This document shows positions 7,790-13,856 of a stretch of DNA of 17,008 nucleotides, piece after piece (the stretch's first letter is position 1; the number at the start of each line of letters is the position of its first letter). Origin of the DNA: Eubacterium sp. (GTDB lineage: Bacteria; Bacillota; Clostridia; Lachnospirales; Lachnospiraceae). The stretch is taken from the NCBI GenBank assembly GCA_021442545.1, contig JABUSX010000033.1, positions 1 to 17,008 on the forward strand, read 5' to 3'. The notes beneath the pieces are model-generated. The model searched no databases and was not told the DNA's origin. It worked only from the letters and a program-made list of their open reading frames with translations. The position numbers were made by a program, and so were the translations under genes.

Positions 7790-8845
7790 ATGAGACCGCT
7801 GATAGCTGTTCCAATCGGAGATCCTGCGGGGATCGGGCCGGAGATCGTGATTCGTGCTCTGGCTGACCGGAATACGACGGAAAGTGCGCGCTGCGTGATC
7901 GTGGGAAGCCGAAAAGTTATGGAAAAGGCATTGACGTATCCCGGCATGCCGCAGCTTGTCATACATACGCTGAAAGATCCCCGGGAAGGGGACTATGCGC
8001 CCGGCACGATCGAAATAGTGGATATCGACAATATGGATATGGATGCCTTTGTACCGGGACAGGTAAGCGGCATGTGCGGCCGGGCTGCATACGAATATAT
8101 TGCCGAAGCCATTGCACTTGCCAACGAGGGTATCGTGCAGGCAGTGGCAACGACCCCGATCAACAAGGAATCCCTTAAGGCGGGGAACGTGAACTTTATC
8201 GGTCATACGGAAATATTCAGTGCTTTGACAGGGACCCATGATCCGCTGACCTTGTTTGAGGTTCGGAATCTTAGGGTATTTTTCCTGACCCGCCATGTTT
8301 CCCTGCGGAAAGCCTGCGATATGGTCACAAAGGACCGGATCGTGGACTATGTGATCCGCTGTACCGAAGCACTTCGCAAGCTGGGCATCACGGAAGGAAC
8401 GATGGCAATTGCAGGTCTTAATCCGCACAGCGGAGAACACGGCCTTTTCGGTGATGAAGAAGTAAAAGAGGTCTTCCCGGCAGTTGCCGAGCTGCAGGAA
8501 CGCGGTTATAAGGTAGCCGGTCCGATCGGGGCGGATTCCGTATTTGCCCAGGCTTTGAACGGAAAGTACAACAGCGTGCTGAGTCTTTATCATGATCAGG
8601 GGCATATTGCAACCAAAACGCTGGATTTTGAACGCACCATCTCGATCACGGCCGGCATGCCGATCCTGCGGACCTCGGTGGATCACGGTACGGCTTTTGA
8701 TATTGCGGGTCAGGGTATTGCCAGCCCGGTGAGCATGACGGAAGCCATCCGGCTGGCCGTCAAGTATGCACCTGCTTTTTCTTCAGAAAAAACGAAAGGC
8801 TGTTCGTGTACGGCTGAAGAGGCGGCAGAAAAAGCTGATGCATAA
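7790..8845 (+). CDS. pdxA: PdxA-family 4-phospho-hydroxy-acid dehydrogenase
   Basis: This 351-residue protein belongs to the PdxA family, which oxidises 4-hydroxythreonine-4-phosphate in vitamin B6 synthesis or, in the PdxA2 branch, D-threonate/D-erythronate 4-phosphate. The N-terminal [11 protein letters not shown] is diagnostic. GHTE (His139) is the substrate-binding motif. By family analogy the metal ligands are His169 (TRHVSL), His213 (NPHSGE) and His268 (YHDQG), and [14 protein letters not shown] follows. ATG 7790 is chosen because GAAAGGA (7775-7781) precedes it and the family motif begins eight residues in; the open frame further upstream is repeat DNA. No pdxJ or DUF1537 kinase is adjacent, so the true substrate is open. 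The next gene is a PLP enzyme, a suggestive but weak connection to B6. Confidence 0.9.
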   Translation: MRPLIAVPIGDPAGIGPEIVIRALADRNTTESARCVIVGSRKVMEKALTYPGMPQLVIHTLKDPREGDYAPGTIEIVDIDNMDMDAFVPGQVSGMCGRAAYEYIAEAIALANEGIVQAVATTPINKESLKAGNVNFIGHTEIFSALTGTHDPLTLFEVRNLRVFFLTRHVSLRKACDMVTKDRIVDYVIRCTEALRKLGITEGTMAIAGLNPHSGEHGLFGDEEVKEVFPAVAELQERGYKVAGPIGADSVFAQALNGKYNSVLSLYHDQGHIATKTLDFERTISITAGMPILRTSVDHGTAFDIAGQGIASPVSMTEAIRLAVKYAPAFSSEKTKGCSCTAEEAAEKADA

Positions 8846-8890
8846 GAACAGTTGATCCGGGGAAGAACGGGCATACCGGAAGATCTGCGA

Positions 8891-8924
8891 TTGTTCTGCA
8901 GACAGGGAAAAGAATATATATATT
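8891..8924 (+). promoter_or_regulatory. Weak candidate promoter before aminotransferase
   Basis: TTGTTC (8891-8896) is followed after 18 bases by a TATATA/TATATT run (8915-8924) inside the 121-base gap between pdxA and the aminotransferase gene. The -35 match is poor, so read-through from pdxA is equally likely. Confidence 0.25.
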
Positions 8925-8966
8925 AATGCAGACATCTGTGAAGAAGGGTGTCGGAGAGGATGAAAT

Positions 8967-10169
8967 ATGGGAAATACAATCAACACACAACACGAGCAGC
9001 TTGGCAAGGTCCGTTCCACGATCCGGGAGATCTTTGAATACGGAAACAAACGGCGTATGGAGATCGGAGCAGAGAATGTTTTCGATTTCAGCCTCGGAAA
9101 CCCGAGTGTTCCCGCTCCTGAAATGGTTAAAAAAACATATATGGAGCTTCTTCAGACCGAATCGGATATCGAACTGCACGGCTATACATCAGCACAGGGT
9201 GCTCTTCCCACACGTAAGGCCATTGCGGAGAATCTGAACAGCCGTTACGGCACGGCATTTCATGCGGATAATTTCTATATGACCTGCGGTGCGGCAGCTT
9301 CTCTTCGGGTTACCCTCGGTGCACTCATCACACCGGGTGCGGGAGAAGAAGTTGTGACCTTCACACCCTATTTCCCGGAATATAAAGTCTTTGTGGAATC
9401 CTCAGGTGCGAAACTGGTGGAAAGCATTTCGGATCCCGAAACCTTCCAGATCGATTTTACGGATCTGAGCAGCCGCATTACGCCGCAGACGAAGGCCGTT
9501 CTGATCAATTCGCCGAATAATCCCTCCGGCGTTGTGATCCGGGAAGAAGGAATACGCCAGCTTGCGGAACTGCTTCAGGAACGTTCGGCCATATACGGTC
9601 ATACGATCTATATCATGACAGATGAGCCGTATCGTGAGCTGGTATATGACGCAGAGACAGTCGTTCCTTTCGTCACGAAGTATTATGACAGCACCATCGT
9701 CTGCTATTCGTTCAGCAAATCTCTGTCAATGCCCGGTGAGCGTATCGGCTATATCCTTGTGCCGGATGCATGTGACAGGGCTGCAGACATCTACGCCGCT
9801 GTCTGCGGTGCAGGCCGCGCTTTAGGTTATGTCTGCGCACCGAGCATGGTCCAGAAGCTGATCGCCCGCTGTGCCGGAGAGGTTTCGGATGTTCAGGTCT
9901 ATAAGAAAAACAGGGATATCCTTTACGGAGCCCTGACGGAATACGGATATAAGTGCGTTTATCCGGACGGAGCCTTCTATCTGTTCTTCAAAGCCCTTGA
10001 GGAAGATGCAGGAGCTTTCTGCAATAAGGCCCGTGATTACGAACTGCTTCTCGTTCCGGCAGACAGCTTCGGAACACCCGGCTATGTCCGCCTTGCCTAC
10101 TGCGTGTCGACGGAACAGATCGAAAAGAGTCTTCCGGCATTTAAGGCACTGGCCGATAGTTATAAGTAA
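8967..10169 (+). CDS. PLP-dependent class I/II aminotransferase (AspC-like)
   Basis: This 400-residue fold-type I aminotransferase is of normal length for the family. Visible landmarks are FDFSLGNPSVPAP near residue 35 (substrate-loop region), NSPNNPSGVV (the Asn that contacts PLP), MTDEPYRELVY (the Asp that binds the pyridine nitrogen), and SFSKSLSMPGERIGY with the Schiff-base lysine at residue 251. A C-terminal Arg in the YVRLAYCV stretch is the expected carboxylate contact. It would move amino groups between an amino acid and a 2-oxo acid in the cytosol; aspartate or aromatic/branched substrates are possible and sequence does not decide. GGAGAGGA at 8953-8960 is a good ribosome site for ATG 8967. 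It follows pdxA by 121 bases and ends before a strong terminator, so it closes the transcript. Confidence 0.92.
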   Translation: MGNTINTQHEQLGKVRSTIREIFEYGNKRRMEIGAENVFDFSLGNPSVPAPEMVKKTYMELLQTESDIELHGYTSAQGALPTRKAIAENLNSRYGTAFHADNFYMTCGAAASLRVTLGALITPGAGEEVVTFTPYFPEYKVFVESSGAKLVESISDPETFQIDFTDLSSRITPQTKAVLINSPNNPSGVVIREEGIRQLAELLQERSAIYGHTIYIMTDEPYRELVYDAETVVPFVTKYYDSTIVCYSFSKSLSMPGERIGYILVPDACDRAADIYAAVCGAGRALGYVCAPSMVQKLIARCAGEVSDVQVYKKNRDILYGALTEYGYKCVYPDGAFYLFFKALEEDAGAFCNKARDYELLLVPADSFGTPGYVRLAYCVSTEQIEKSLPAFKALADSYK

Positions 10170-10222
10170 GAGGAAAACGCCCTGATCCCGGGGATGAGGA
10201 GCGTCCTTGAAACAGATATACA

Positions 10223-10270
10223 GGAGATGCATCTTTGATTCTGCAGGATGAGATGCATCTCCGGTTTTTT
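10223..10270 (+). terminator. Strong intrinsic terminator after aminotransferase
   Basis: A perfect twelve-pair stem (GGAGATGCATCT at 10223-10234 with AGATGCATCTCC at 10251-10262) has a 16-base loop and is followed by GG and six T residues (10265-10270). Each arm contains the self-complementary AGATGCATCT. It closes the pdxA/aminotransferase transcript. Confidence 0.9.
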
Positions 10271-10620
10271 CAGGAACAGGAAGATGCTGAGGACGATATC
10301 GGCAGGATGAAAGGCGGCGTGGTATTTCGGGAAGAATAAAAATTCTGATAGTTTTATTGTCAAGGGCAAAGACGTAAAAAATGCAGATTCGGAAAAACGA
10401 CGAAATTTTATAAAAATATAATTACGGAAACCGAGGTTTACATTTTACGGAAGCAAGTTATCCACATCCCGAAACCCATATAGAACGGGAAACAGGGAGT
10501 TATCAACAAAGTTATCCACATTATCCACAATTATTCGTGTTGAAATAATACGGTGACATAAAATTCCAAAAGAGAATTTGCTTTGTGGAGATTCAACAAA
10601 AATGAAAAAGGATCGATAAA
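10271..10620 (+). other. AT-rich intergenic region ahead of trmB
   Basis: There is no gene in this stretch. From about 10330 to 10450 it is A/T-rich, including a TATAAT at 10417-10422 without a recognisable -35 partner, and it then enters the DnaA-box cluster. A TTGTCA at 10357-10362 has no matching -10. The final bases carry the trmB ribosome site (AAAAAGGA, 10605-10612). Confidence 0.6.
10458..10529 (+). promoter_or_regulatory. Cluster of four DnaA boxes
   Basis: Three exact TTATCCACA nonamers lie at 10458-10466, 10512-10520 and 10521-10529, the last two directly abutting. A one-mismatch TTATCAACA is at 10500-10508. All have the same orientation within 72 bases, next to an AT-rich stretch. 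TTATCCACA is the high-affinity DnaA box of many bacteria. Three exact matches this close are not expected by chance, so DnaA binding is likely. Whether this is a DnaA-titrating or regulatory cluster, or part of an origin, is not shown; dnaA and dnaN are not in view. Confidence 0.8.
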
Positions 10621-11385
10621 ATGAGACTGAGAAATATCCCCGGTTCGGATGAAGTGATCGCCGTAAGTGAGTATGTGGTACGGGAACCGGAACAGAATAA
10701 AGGAAACTGGAAAGAGCTTTTCGGAAACGAAAATCCCATCGAACTGGAGATCGGAATCGGAAAAGGACGTTATCTGATGGATATGGCCGGACGTCATCCG
10801 GAACGGAATTTTCTGGGGATCGAAAGATACAGCAGTGTGCTTCTGCGCGCGATCCAGAAGGCAGAGCAGAGAGTATCGGGGGCGGCGCTTCCTTTGAATG
10901 CATCTGTGAGAAAACGTCCTCACAGGCCGGAAGGCTGCAATTTCCGCTTCCTGCGTTTCGATGCGGCGGAGCTTCCGCTTCTGTTTGAACAGGGAGAGAT
11001 CAGCCGGATCTATCTGAATTTCTCCGATCCCTGGCCAAAGGACCGCCATGCACACCGCCGCCTCACATCGGAACGGTTTCTGGAACGGTATGAACAGATC
11101 CTGGATTCTGGATGCGGGATCGTGTTCAAAACGGATAACCGGGATCTGTTTGAGTTCTCGCTGGAGGAGATACGGAGACGAGGCTGGGAGCTGAAGGCCT
11201 GTACCTTTGACCTGCATGGGGCAGGAGAATCTTCTTCGGATTCTGCGGCAGATTCTGCAGCAGGGTGTGCGGAAATAAGCGCAGGATCTTTATATGCGGA
11301 CACGGTTGAAGTGCTCACGGAATATGAGGAAAAATTTGCAGCAAAGGGGAACCCCATCTGTATGCTTGCTGCAGACAGACGATAA
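10621..11385 (+). CDS. trmB: tRNA (guanine-N7-)-methyltransferase with insertions
   Basis: This SAM-dependent cytosolic enzyme forms 7-methylguanosine at position 46 of tRNA variable loops. The SAM motif ELEIGIGKG begins at residue 41, FLGIER follows, LNFSDPWPK has Asp136 to Lys140, and the C-terminal signature LTEYEEKFAAKGNPIC is present. At 254 residues it is longer than the roughly 215 usual for the family. The extra length is in two places: after AIQKAEQRV (Ser/Ala/Pro/Arg-rich, before FRFLRFDA) and between FDLHGAGE and LYADTVEVLTEYE, a Ser/Ala/Asp-rich low-complexity piece at residues 203-222 made partly of a 12-bp duplication. Neither interrupts a motif. AAAAAGGA at 10605-10612, eight bases before ATG, sets the start. 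The DnaA-box cluster is immediately upstream. Confidence 0.93.
   Translation: MRLRNIPGSDEVIAVSEYVVREPEQNKGNWKELFGNENPIELEIGIGKGRYLMDMAGRHPERNFLGIERYSSVLLRAIQKAEQRVSGAALPLNASVRKRPHRPEGCNFRFLRFDAAELPLLFEQGEISRIYLNFSDPWPKDRHAHRRLTSERFLERYEQILDSGCGIVFKTDNRDLFEFSLEEIRRRGWELKACTFDLHGAGESSSDSAADSAAGCAEISAGSLYADTVEVLTEYEEKFAAKGNPICMLAADRR
11239..11262 (+). repeat. 12-bp direct tandem repeat inside trmB
   Basis: GATTCTGCGGCA (11239-11250) is followed directly by GATTCTGCAGCA (11251-11262), one base different. It encodes Asp-Ser-Ala-Ala twice within the low-complexity insertion of TrmB and is in frame, so it lengthens rather than breaks the protein. Confidence 0.85.
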
Positions 11386-11507
11386 AGTCTTCTTCGTTCC
11401 GGCATTTTCCGAAGAAATGGATATACAACAGCATACTGATGCTGCTGTAAAAGTGGACACGGCGGAGACAAAAAATGAAATATGTGTGGTCATACAAGTG
11501 CCCGAAA

Positions 11508-11551
11508 AGCCCGAAAGAATCAATGCTTCTGTTGATTTTCGGGCTGTTTTT
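11508..11551 (+). terminator. Intrinsic terminator after trmB
   Basis: AGCCCGAAAGAATCAA (11508-11523) pairs with TTGATTTTCGGGCT (11532-11545), giving fourteen pairs with a two-base bulge and an eight-base loop, followed by G and five T residues (11547-11551). It lies about 125 bases after the trmB stop. Confidence 0.82.
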
Positions 11552-11712
11552 CTGTGTGTAAAAGCCCATACAAGACGAAAAGTCAATATTGTTTCGAACG
11601 ATAATGTATAATTAATTTTGCAGATTTATTATTGAAACAGACATAGTCTGCAGCTATCGGCAGAATCAAGAGAACTTTTTGATGAGTTCTGTTTCGGGTT
11701 TTGATTTTTGTA

Positions 11713-11741
11713 TTGACAAACAGAAATAAATAGTATATCTT
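11713..11741 (+). promoter_or_regulatory. Candidate promoter for the Tad locus
   Basis: A perfect -35 TTGACA lies at 11713-11718. The -10 is imperfect: TATATC (11734-11739, 15-base spacer) or TATCTT (11736-11741, 17-base spacer), each 4 of 6. If used, the whole repeat array downstream would be transcribed as a leader of more than 300 bases. An imperfect -10 would fit dependence on an activator. Confidence 0.42.
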
Positions 11742-11772
11742 TAGAATACAAAAGATAATAAAAATATTTTTG

Positions 11773-12060
11773 CAAAAAACATTTCAGTAATAAATCACTG
11801 CATGCTTCAGAAAGCACTTCATACGAGATCACGCGTTTTTCAGAAAGCACTTCGATAAAGAATTACTTCGTTTTTCAGAAATCACTTCAACAAAAAATCA
11901 CTGCGTTCTTTAGAAAGCACTTCAATAAAGAATTACGGCGTTTTTCAGAGGGCAATTTGATAATAGACGTGGTCTTCAGAAAACATTTCGATAAAGAATC
12001 ATCAAGGTATCTTTTTCATCCAAACTTATTATTTCGATATGTTTCTTGTTTTTCGGCACT
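11773..12060 (+). repeat. Degenerate tandem repeat (about 35 bp) upstream of the prepilin peptidase
   Basis: Copies anchored on TTCAGAAAGCACTTC start at 11806, 11839, 11874, 11909 (TTTAG), 11944 and 11975, with steps of 33, 35, 35, 35 and 31. The tail of each copy resembles GATAAAGAATTACGGCG followed by a T run. A partial copy precedes at about 11777, and more diverged copies (TTTTTCATC near 12015, TTTTTCGGCAC near 12052) may extend the array almost to the ribosome site. There are no long conserved spacers and no cas genes, so it is not CRISPR. Confidence 0.8.
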
Positions 12061-12080
12061 AAAATAGCTGAGGTTTATAA

Positions 12081-12599
12081 ATGACGACATTAAATGGTAT
12101 GGCACTGGTCTTATCCGCCGGCGCTGCTTATATGGATCTGAAATATACACGGGTCGATAATCTGTGGATCCTGATCTGGGCTGCCGCAGGAACGGCAGTT
12201 CGCTTTCATAACGCGGGCCCGCCTGTCTGGATTTCGGTTTTTGCAGGTATGTTTTTTCCGTTTATTTTTCTGCTTCCGTTTTTTTATCTGCGGATGATCG
12301 GAGCAGGGGATATCAAGGTTCTGATGGCCTTCGGATGCATGACGGGTCTTCGGGATATTCTTTACGGCGTCCTGTTTTCTTTTCTGATCGGAGCCGTTCT
12401 GGCTGCTGTGATCTTTCTGATCTACGGCGGGTTCCGGCAGCGCCTCCTCTATTGTCTCAACTACACAAAAGAATACCTGCAAAGCGGGCAGAAGAAACCC
12501 TATCTGCGTGACGGTGTGCAGTCGGAAAGCCTTCATATGACCTATCCGATCTTTCTGGCCGTACTGCTCTGGATCGGGGGCATCTATACCGTTTTCTGA
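12081..12599 (+). CDS. A24 prepilin peptidase (TadV/CpaA type)
   Basis: This 172-residue integral membrane aspartyl protease lacks the N-methylation domain of PilD, as expected for the short TadV/CpaA/FlaK class that matures Flp-type prepilins. The two catalytic aspartates are visible: Asp19 in YMDLKYTRVDN and Asp77 in the GxGD motif GAGDIK. About five to six hydrophobic helices surround them, and a polar loop (about residues 125-150) precedes the last helix. It would cut prepilins and pseudopilins at the inner membrane. GAGG at 12070-12073 lies seven bases before ATG. It heads the visible Tad locus; tadZ follows 23 bases after its stop, so the two are co-transcribed. A later in-frame ATG (residue 7) is possible but less likely. 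Confidence 0.9.
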   Translation: MTTLNGMALVLSAGAAYMDLKYTRVDNLWILIWAAAGTAVRFHNAGPPVWISVFAGMFFPFIFLLPFFYLRMIGAGDIKVLMAFGCMTGLRDILYGVLFSFLIGAVLAAVIFLIYGGFRQRLLYCLNYTKEYLQSGQKKPYLRDGVQSESLHMTYPIFLAVLLWIGGIYTVF

Positions 12600-12608
12600 T
12601 TATTCATG

Positions 12609-12614
12609 AAGGAG
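12609..12614 (+). promoter_or_regulatory. Ribosome binding site that decides the tadZ start
   Basis: AAGGAG here is only two bases from ATG 12617 but eight bases from the in-frame ATG 12623. Normal spacing favours 12623, which begins the protein with Met-Lys-Pro-Val-Phe-Val-Ile-Cys-Asp. Confidence 0.65.
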
Positions 12615-12622
12615 AAATGGAT

Positions 12623-13606
12623 ATGAAACCTGTTTTTGTGATCTGTGATTCGGAAAAAGAATATGCCGTTCGTTTTATGGAATATGCGAACACACGTAAG
12701 ATTCCCTTTGAAGTGCAGGTCTTTACCGGCAGGGAAGGACTTTTAGAATACGCAGGGGAACATCCTGTCGAGATACTTCTAGTTTCTCAGAGGATGATGT
12801 GCGAGGAGATAAGAAATCTGGATGCCGGGAAGCTCATAATTCTTTCCGAACAGTACGAAACTGTATCCGGGGACATTTCCTCTGTATACAAATATCAGTC
12901 CGGTGCACAGGTCATCAGGGAAATCCTGGATATCTACAGTGCAGAACAGGAAGGACTCGGAACGGGGAAGGAACCGCAGATGCGTGAGGGAGAGTTCTGT
13001 GGTGTATACGGCCTGACAGACCCCCTGCGCCAGATGCTGTTTTCTCTGACTTACGGGCAGATTCTGGCCGAGCATCAGCCGGTTCTGTATATCAATCTGC
13101 AGAAATATTCCGGACTGCAGGAACTTACAGGGGATGTGTATGACGGAGATATGGGCGACCTGCTGTATCTTTTTCGCACCGGCAGAGCCGGTTTTTCCTG
13201 CCGGATTCCGGGGCTTCTCCGACGGATCGGACAGATGGATTATCTGCCGGCTCCGTATTCTCCGGAAGATATCGGGGAACTTACCGGGAGTGAATGGAAG
13301 GCTTTTTTTCATCAACTGAACAGGGCATGCACACACGAGACGATCCTTCTCGATCTGGGCCCGGCCGTTCGCGGAACGGCGGAGATCATGAGGTTCTGCG
13401 GGAAACGGATCCTTCTTTGCAGTGAAGATGCATTTTCATTTCAAAGATGCAGAAAACTGGAGGAGGAATGGCAGGCAGGGCAGGAATCCGTCTGCCGGCT
13501 CACACCGCCTGACGCCATACCTGTACAGGAAGGCAAGTGGTTTCTTGAAACCCTGCCATCGACAGAATTCGGATCCTTTATCCGTTCCAATCATAAGCTT
13601 ATGTAA
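12623..13606 (+). CDS. TadZ/CpaE-like Tad pilus localisation protein, degenerate ATPase
   Basis: This 327-residue cytosolic protein has two parts. Residues 1 to about 105 resemble an atypical receiver domain (KPVFVICDSEKEYAVRF, later IEILLVSQRM-like and KLIILSEQ strands). Residues about 120-327 resemble a MinD/ParA-type ATPase: CGVYGLTDPLRQMLFSLTYGQ (127 on) occupies the P-loop position, LYINLQKYSGL follows as the second strand, LLDLGP has Asp244, and RILLCSEDAFSF follows. The usual Walker A lysine is absent (Asp-Pro-Leu-Arg-Gln), so nucleotide binding is probably lost or altered. TadZ/CpaE places the pilus machine, commonly at a pole. The assignment rests on fold features and on position between the prepilin peptidase and TadA. 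A 250-base repeat leader follows before tadA. Confidence 0.78.
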   Translation: MKPVFVICDSEKEYAVRFMEYANTRKIPFEVQVFTGREGLLEYAGEHPVEILLVSQRMMCEEIRNLDAGKLIILSEQYETVSGDISSVYKYQSGAQVIREILDIYSAEQEGLGTGKEPQMREGEFCGVYGLTDPLRQMLFSLTYGQILAEHQPVLYINLQKYSGLQELTGDVYDGDMGDLLYLFRTGRAGFSCRIPGLLRRIGQMDYLPAPYSPEDIGELTGSEWKAFFHQLNRACTHETILLDLGPAVRGTAEIMRFCGKRILLCSEDAFSFQRCRKLEEEWQAGQESVCRLTPPDAIPVQEGKWFLETLPSTEFGSFIRSNHKLM

Positions 13607-13856
13607 GTTCAGAAAGGAACAGAAGAGACTTTGTTATTCGAAAATTTGAAAAGCGGAAAAGGACACAACTGTTAACCGGAACTTCGAAAAGCGGAAAAGG
13701 ACTCAACTGTTATTCGGAACTTCGAAAAGCGAAAAAAGATTCAACTGATATCCGGAACTTCAAAAAGCGGAAAAGGACATAGCTGTTAGCCGAAACTTAA
13801 AAACAGAAAAACATGTCTGTTATTCGGATATCTGTGTAATACAGAAAGGAAGAAAG
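13607..13856 (+). repeat. 38-bp tandem repeat array between tadZ and tadA
   Basis: Four exact-length 38-bp copies start at 13649, 13687, 13725 and 13763; the first two differ at only three positions. Each begins AAAAGCGGAAAAGGAC and ends CGGAACTTCG or a variant. A diverged fifth copy begins at 13801 and a partial sixth at 13839 contains the tadA ribosome site. A 42-base leading copy (13607-13648) begins immediately after the tadZ stop and carries CAGAAAGGAA, which is also the sequence of the tadA ribosome site at 13842. The array fills the whole gap between the two genes. Confidence 0.88.

Larger units (their letters stand above)
11552..12080 (+). other. Long AT-rich leader of the Tad locus
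   Basis: No gene is visible between the trmB terminator and the prepilin peptidase. The stretch contains an isolated TATAAT at 11607-11612, a small imperfect hairpin (AGAAC/GTTCT at 11671-11690), a promoter candidate with a perfect TTGACA at 11713, and the tandem-repeat array described separately. The last bases carry a short GAGG ribosome site (12070-12073). The intervening non-repeat sequence shows nothing else I can name. Confidence 0.6.

Noticed and set aside
7557..7793. 78-codon frame through the pdxA repeat leader ending in an ATGA overlap with pdxA
   Set aside because: The overlap could suggest translational coupling, but there is no ribosome site at its start, it begins inside a hairpin, and repeat steps are not multiples of three, so a maintained protein is unlikely.
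7184..8686. Long minus-strand open frame of 500 codons opposite pdxA
   Set aside because: It has no recognisable motifs, spans a terminator hairpin and repeat DNA, and is explained as the antisense shadow of the strongly supported EEP and PdxA genes.
8967..10169. Aminotransferase as a dedicated vitamin B6 enzyme (SerC)
   Set aside because: Its motifs (NSPNNPSGVV, SFSKSLSMPGERIGY) are those of class I/II AspC-like enzymes, not of the SerC family.
10330..10529. Chromosomal origin of replication (oriC)
   Set aside because: DnaA boxes and AT-rich DNA are present, but dnaA, dnaN, rpmH and gyrase genes are not nearby and no strand switch of gene direction is seen; a secondary DnaA-box cluster is the safer call.
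11294..11611. Plus-strand frame of 105 codons overlapping the trmB 3' end
   Set aside because: It is out of frame with trmB for much of its length and reads through the trmB terminator; no motif or ribosome site.
11806..12008. CRISPR array
   Set aside because: Units are about 35 bp back-to-back with substitutions throughout; there are no identical repeats alternating with unique spacers and no cas genes. The same applies to the other three arrays.
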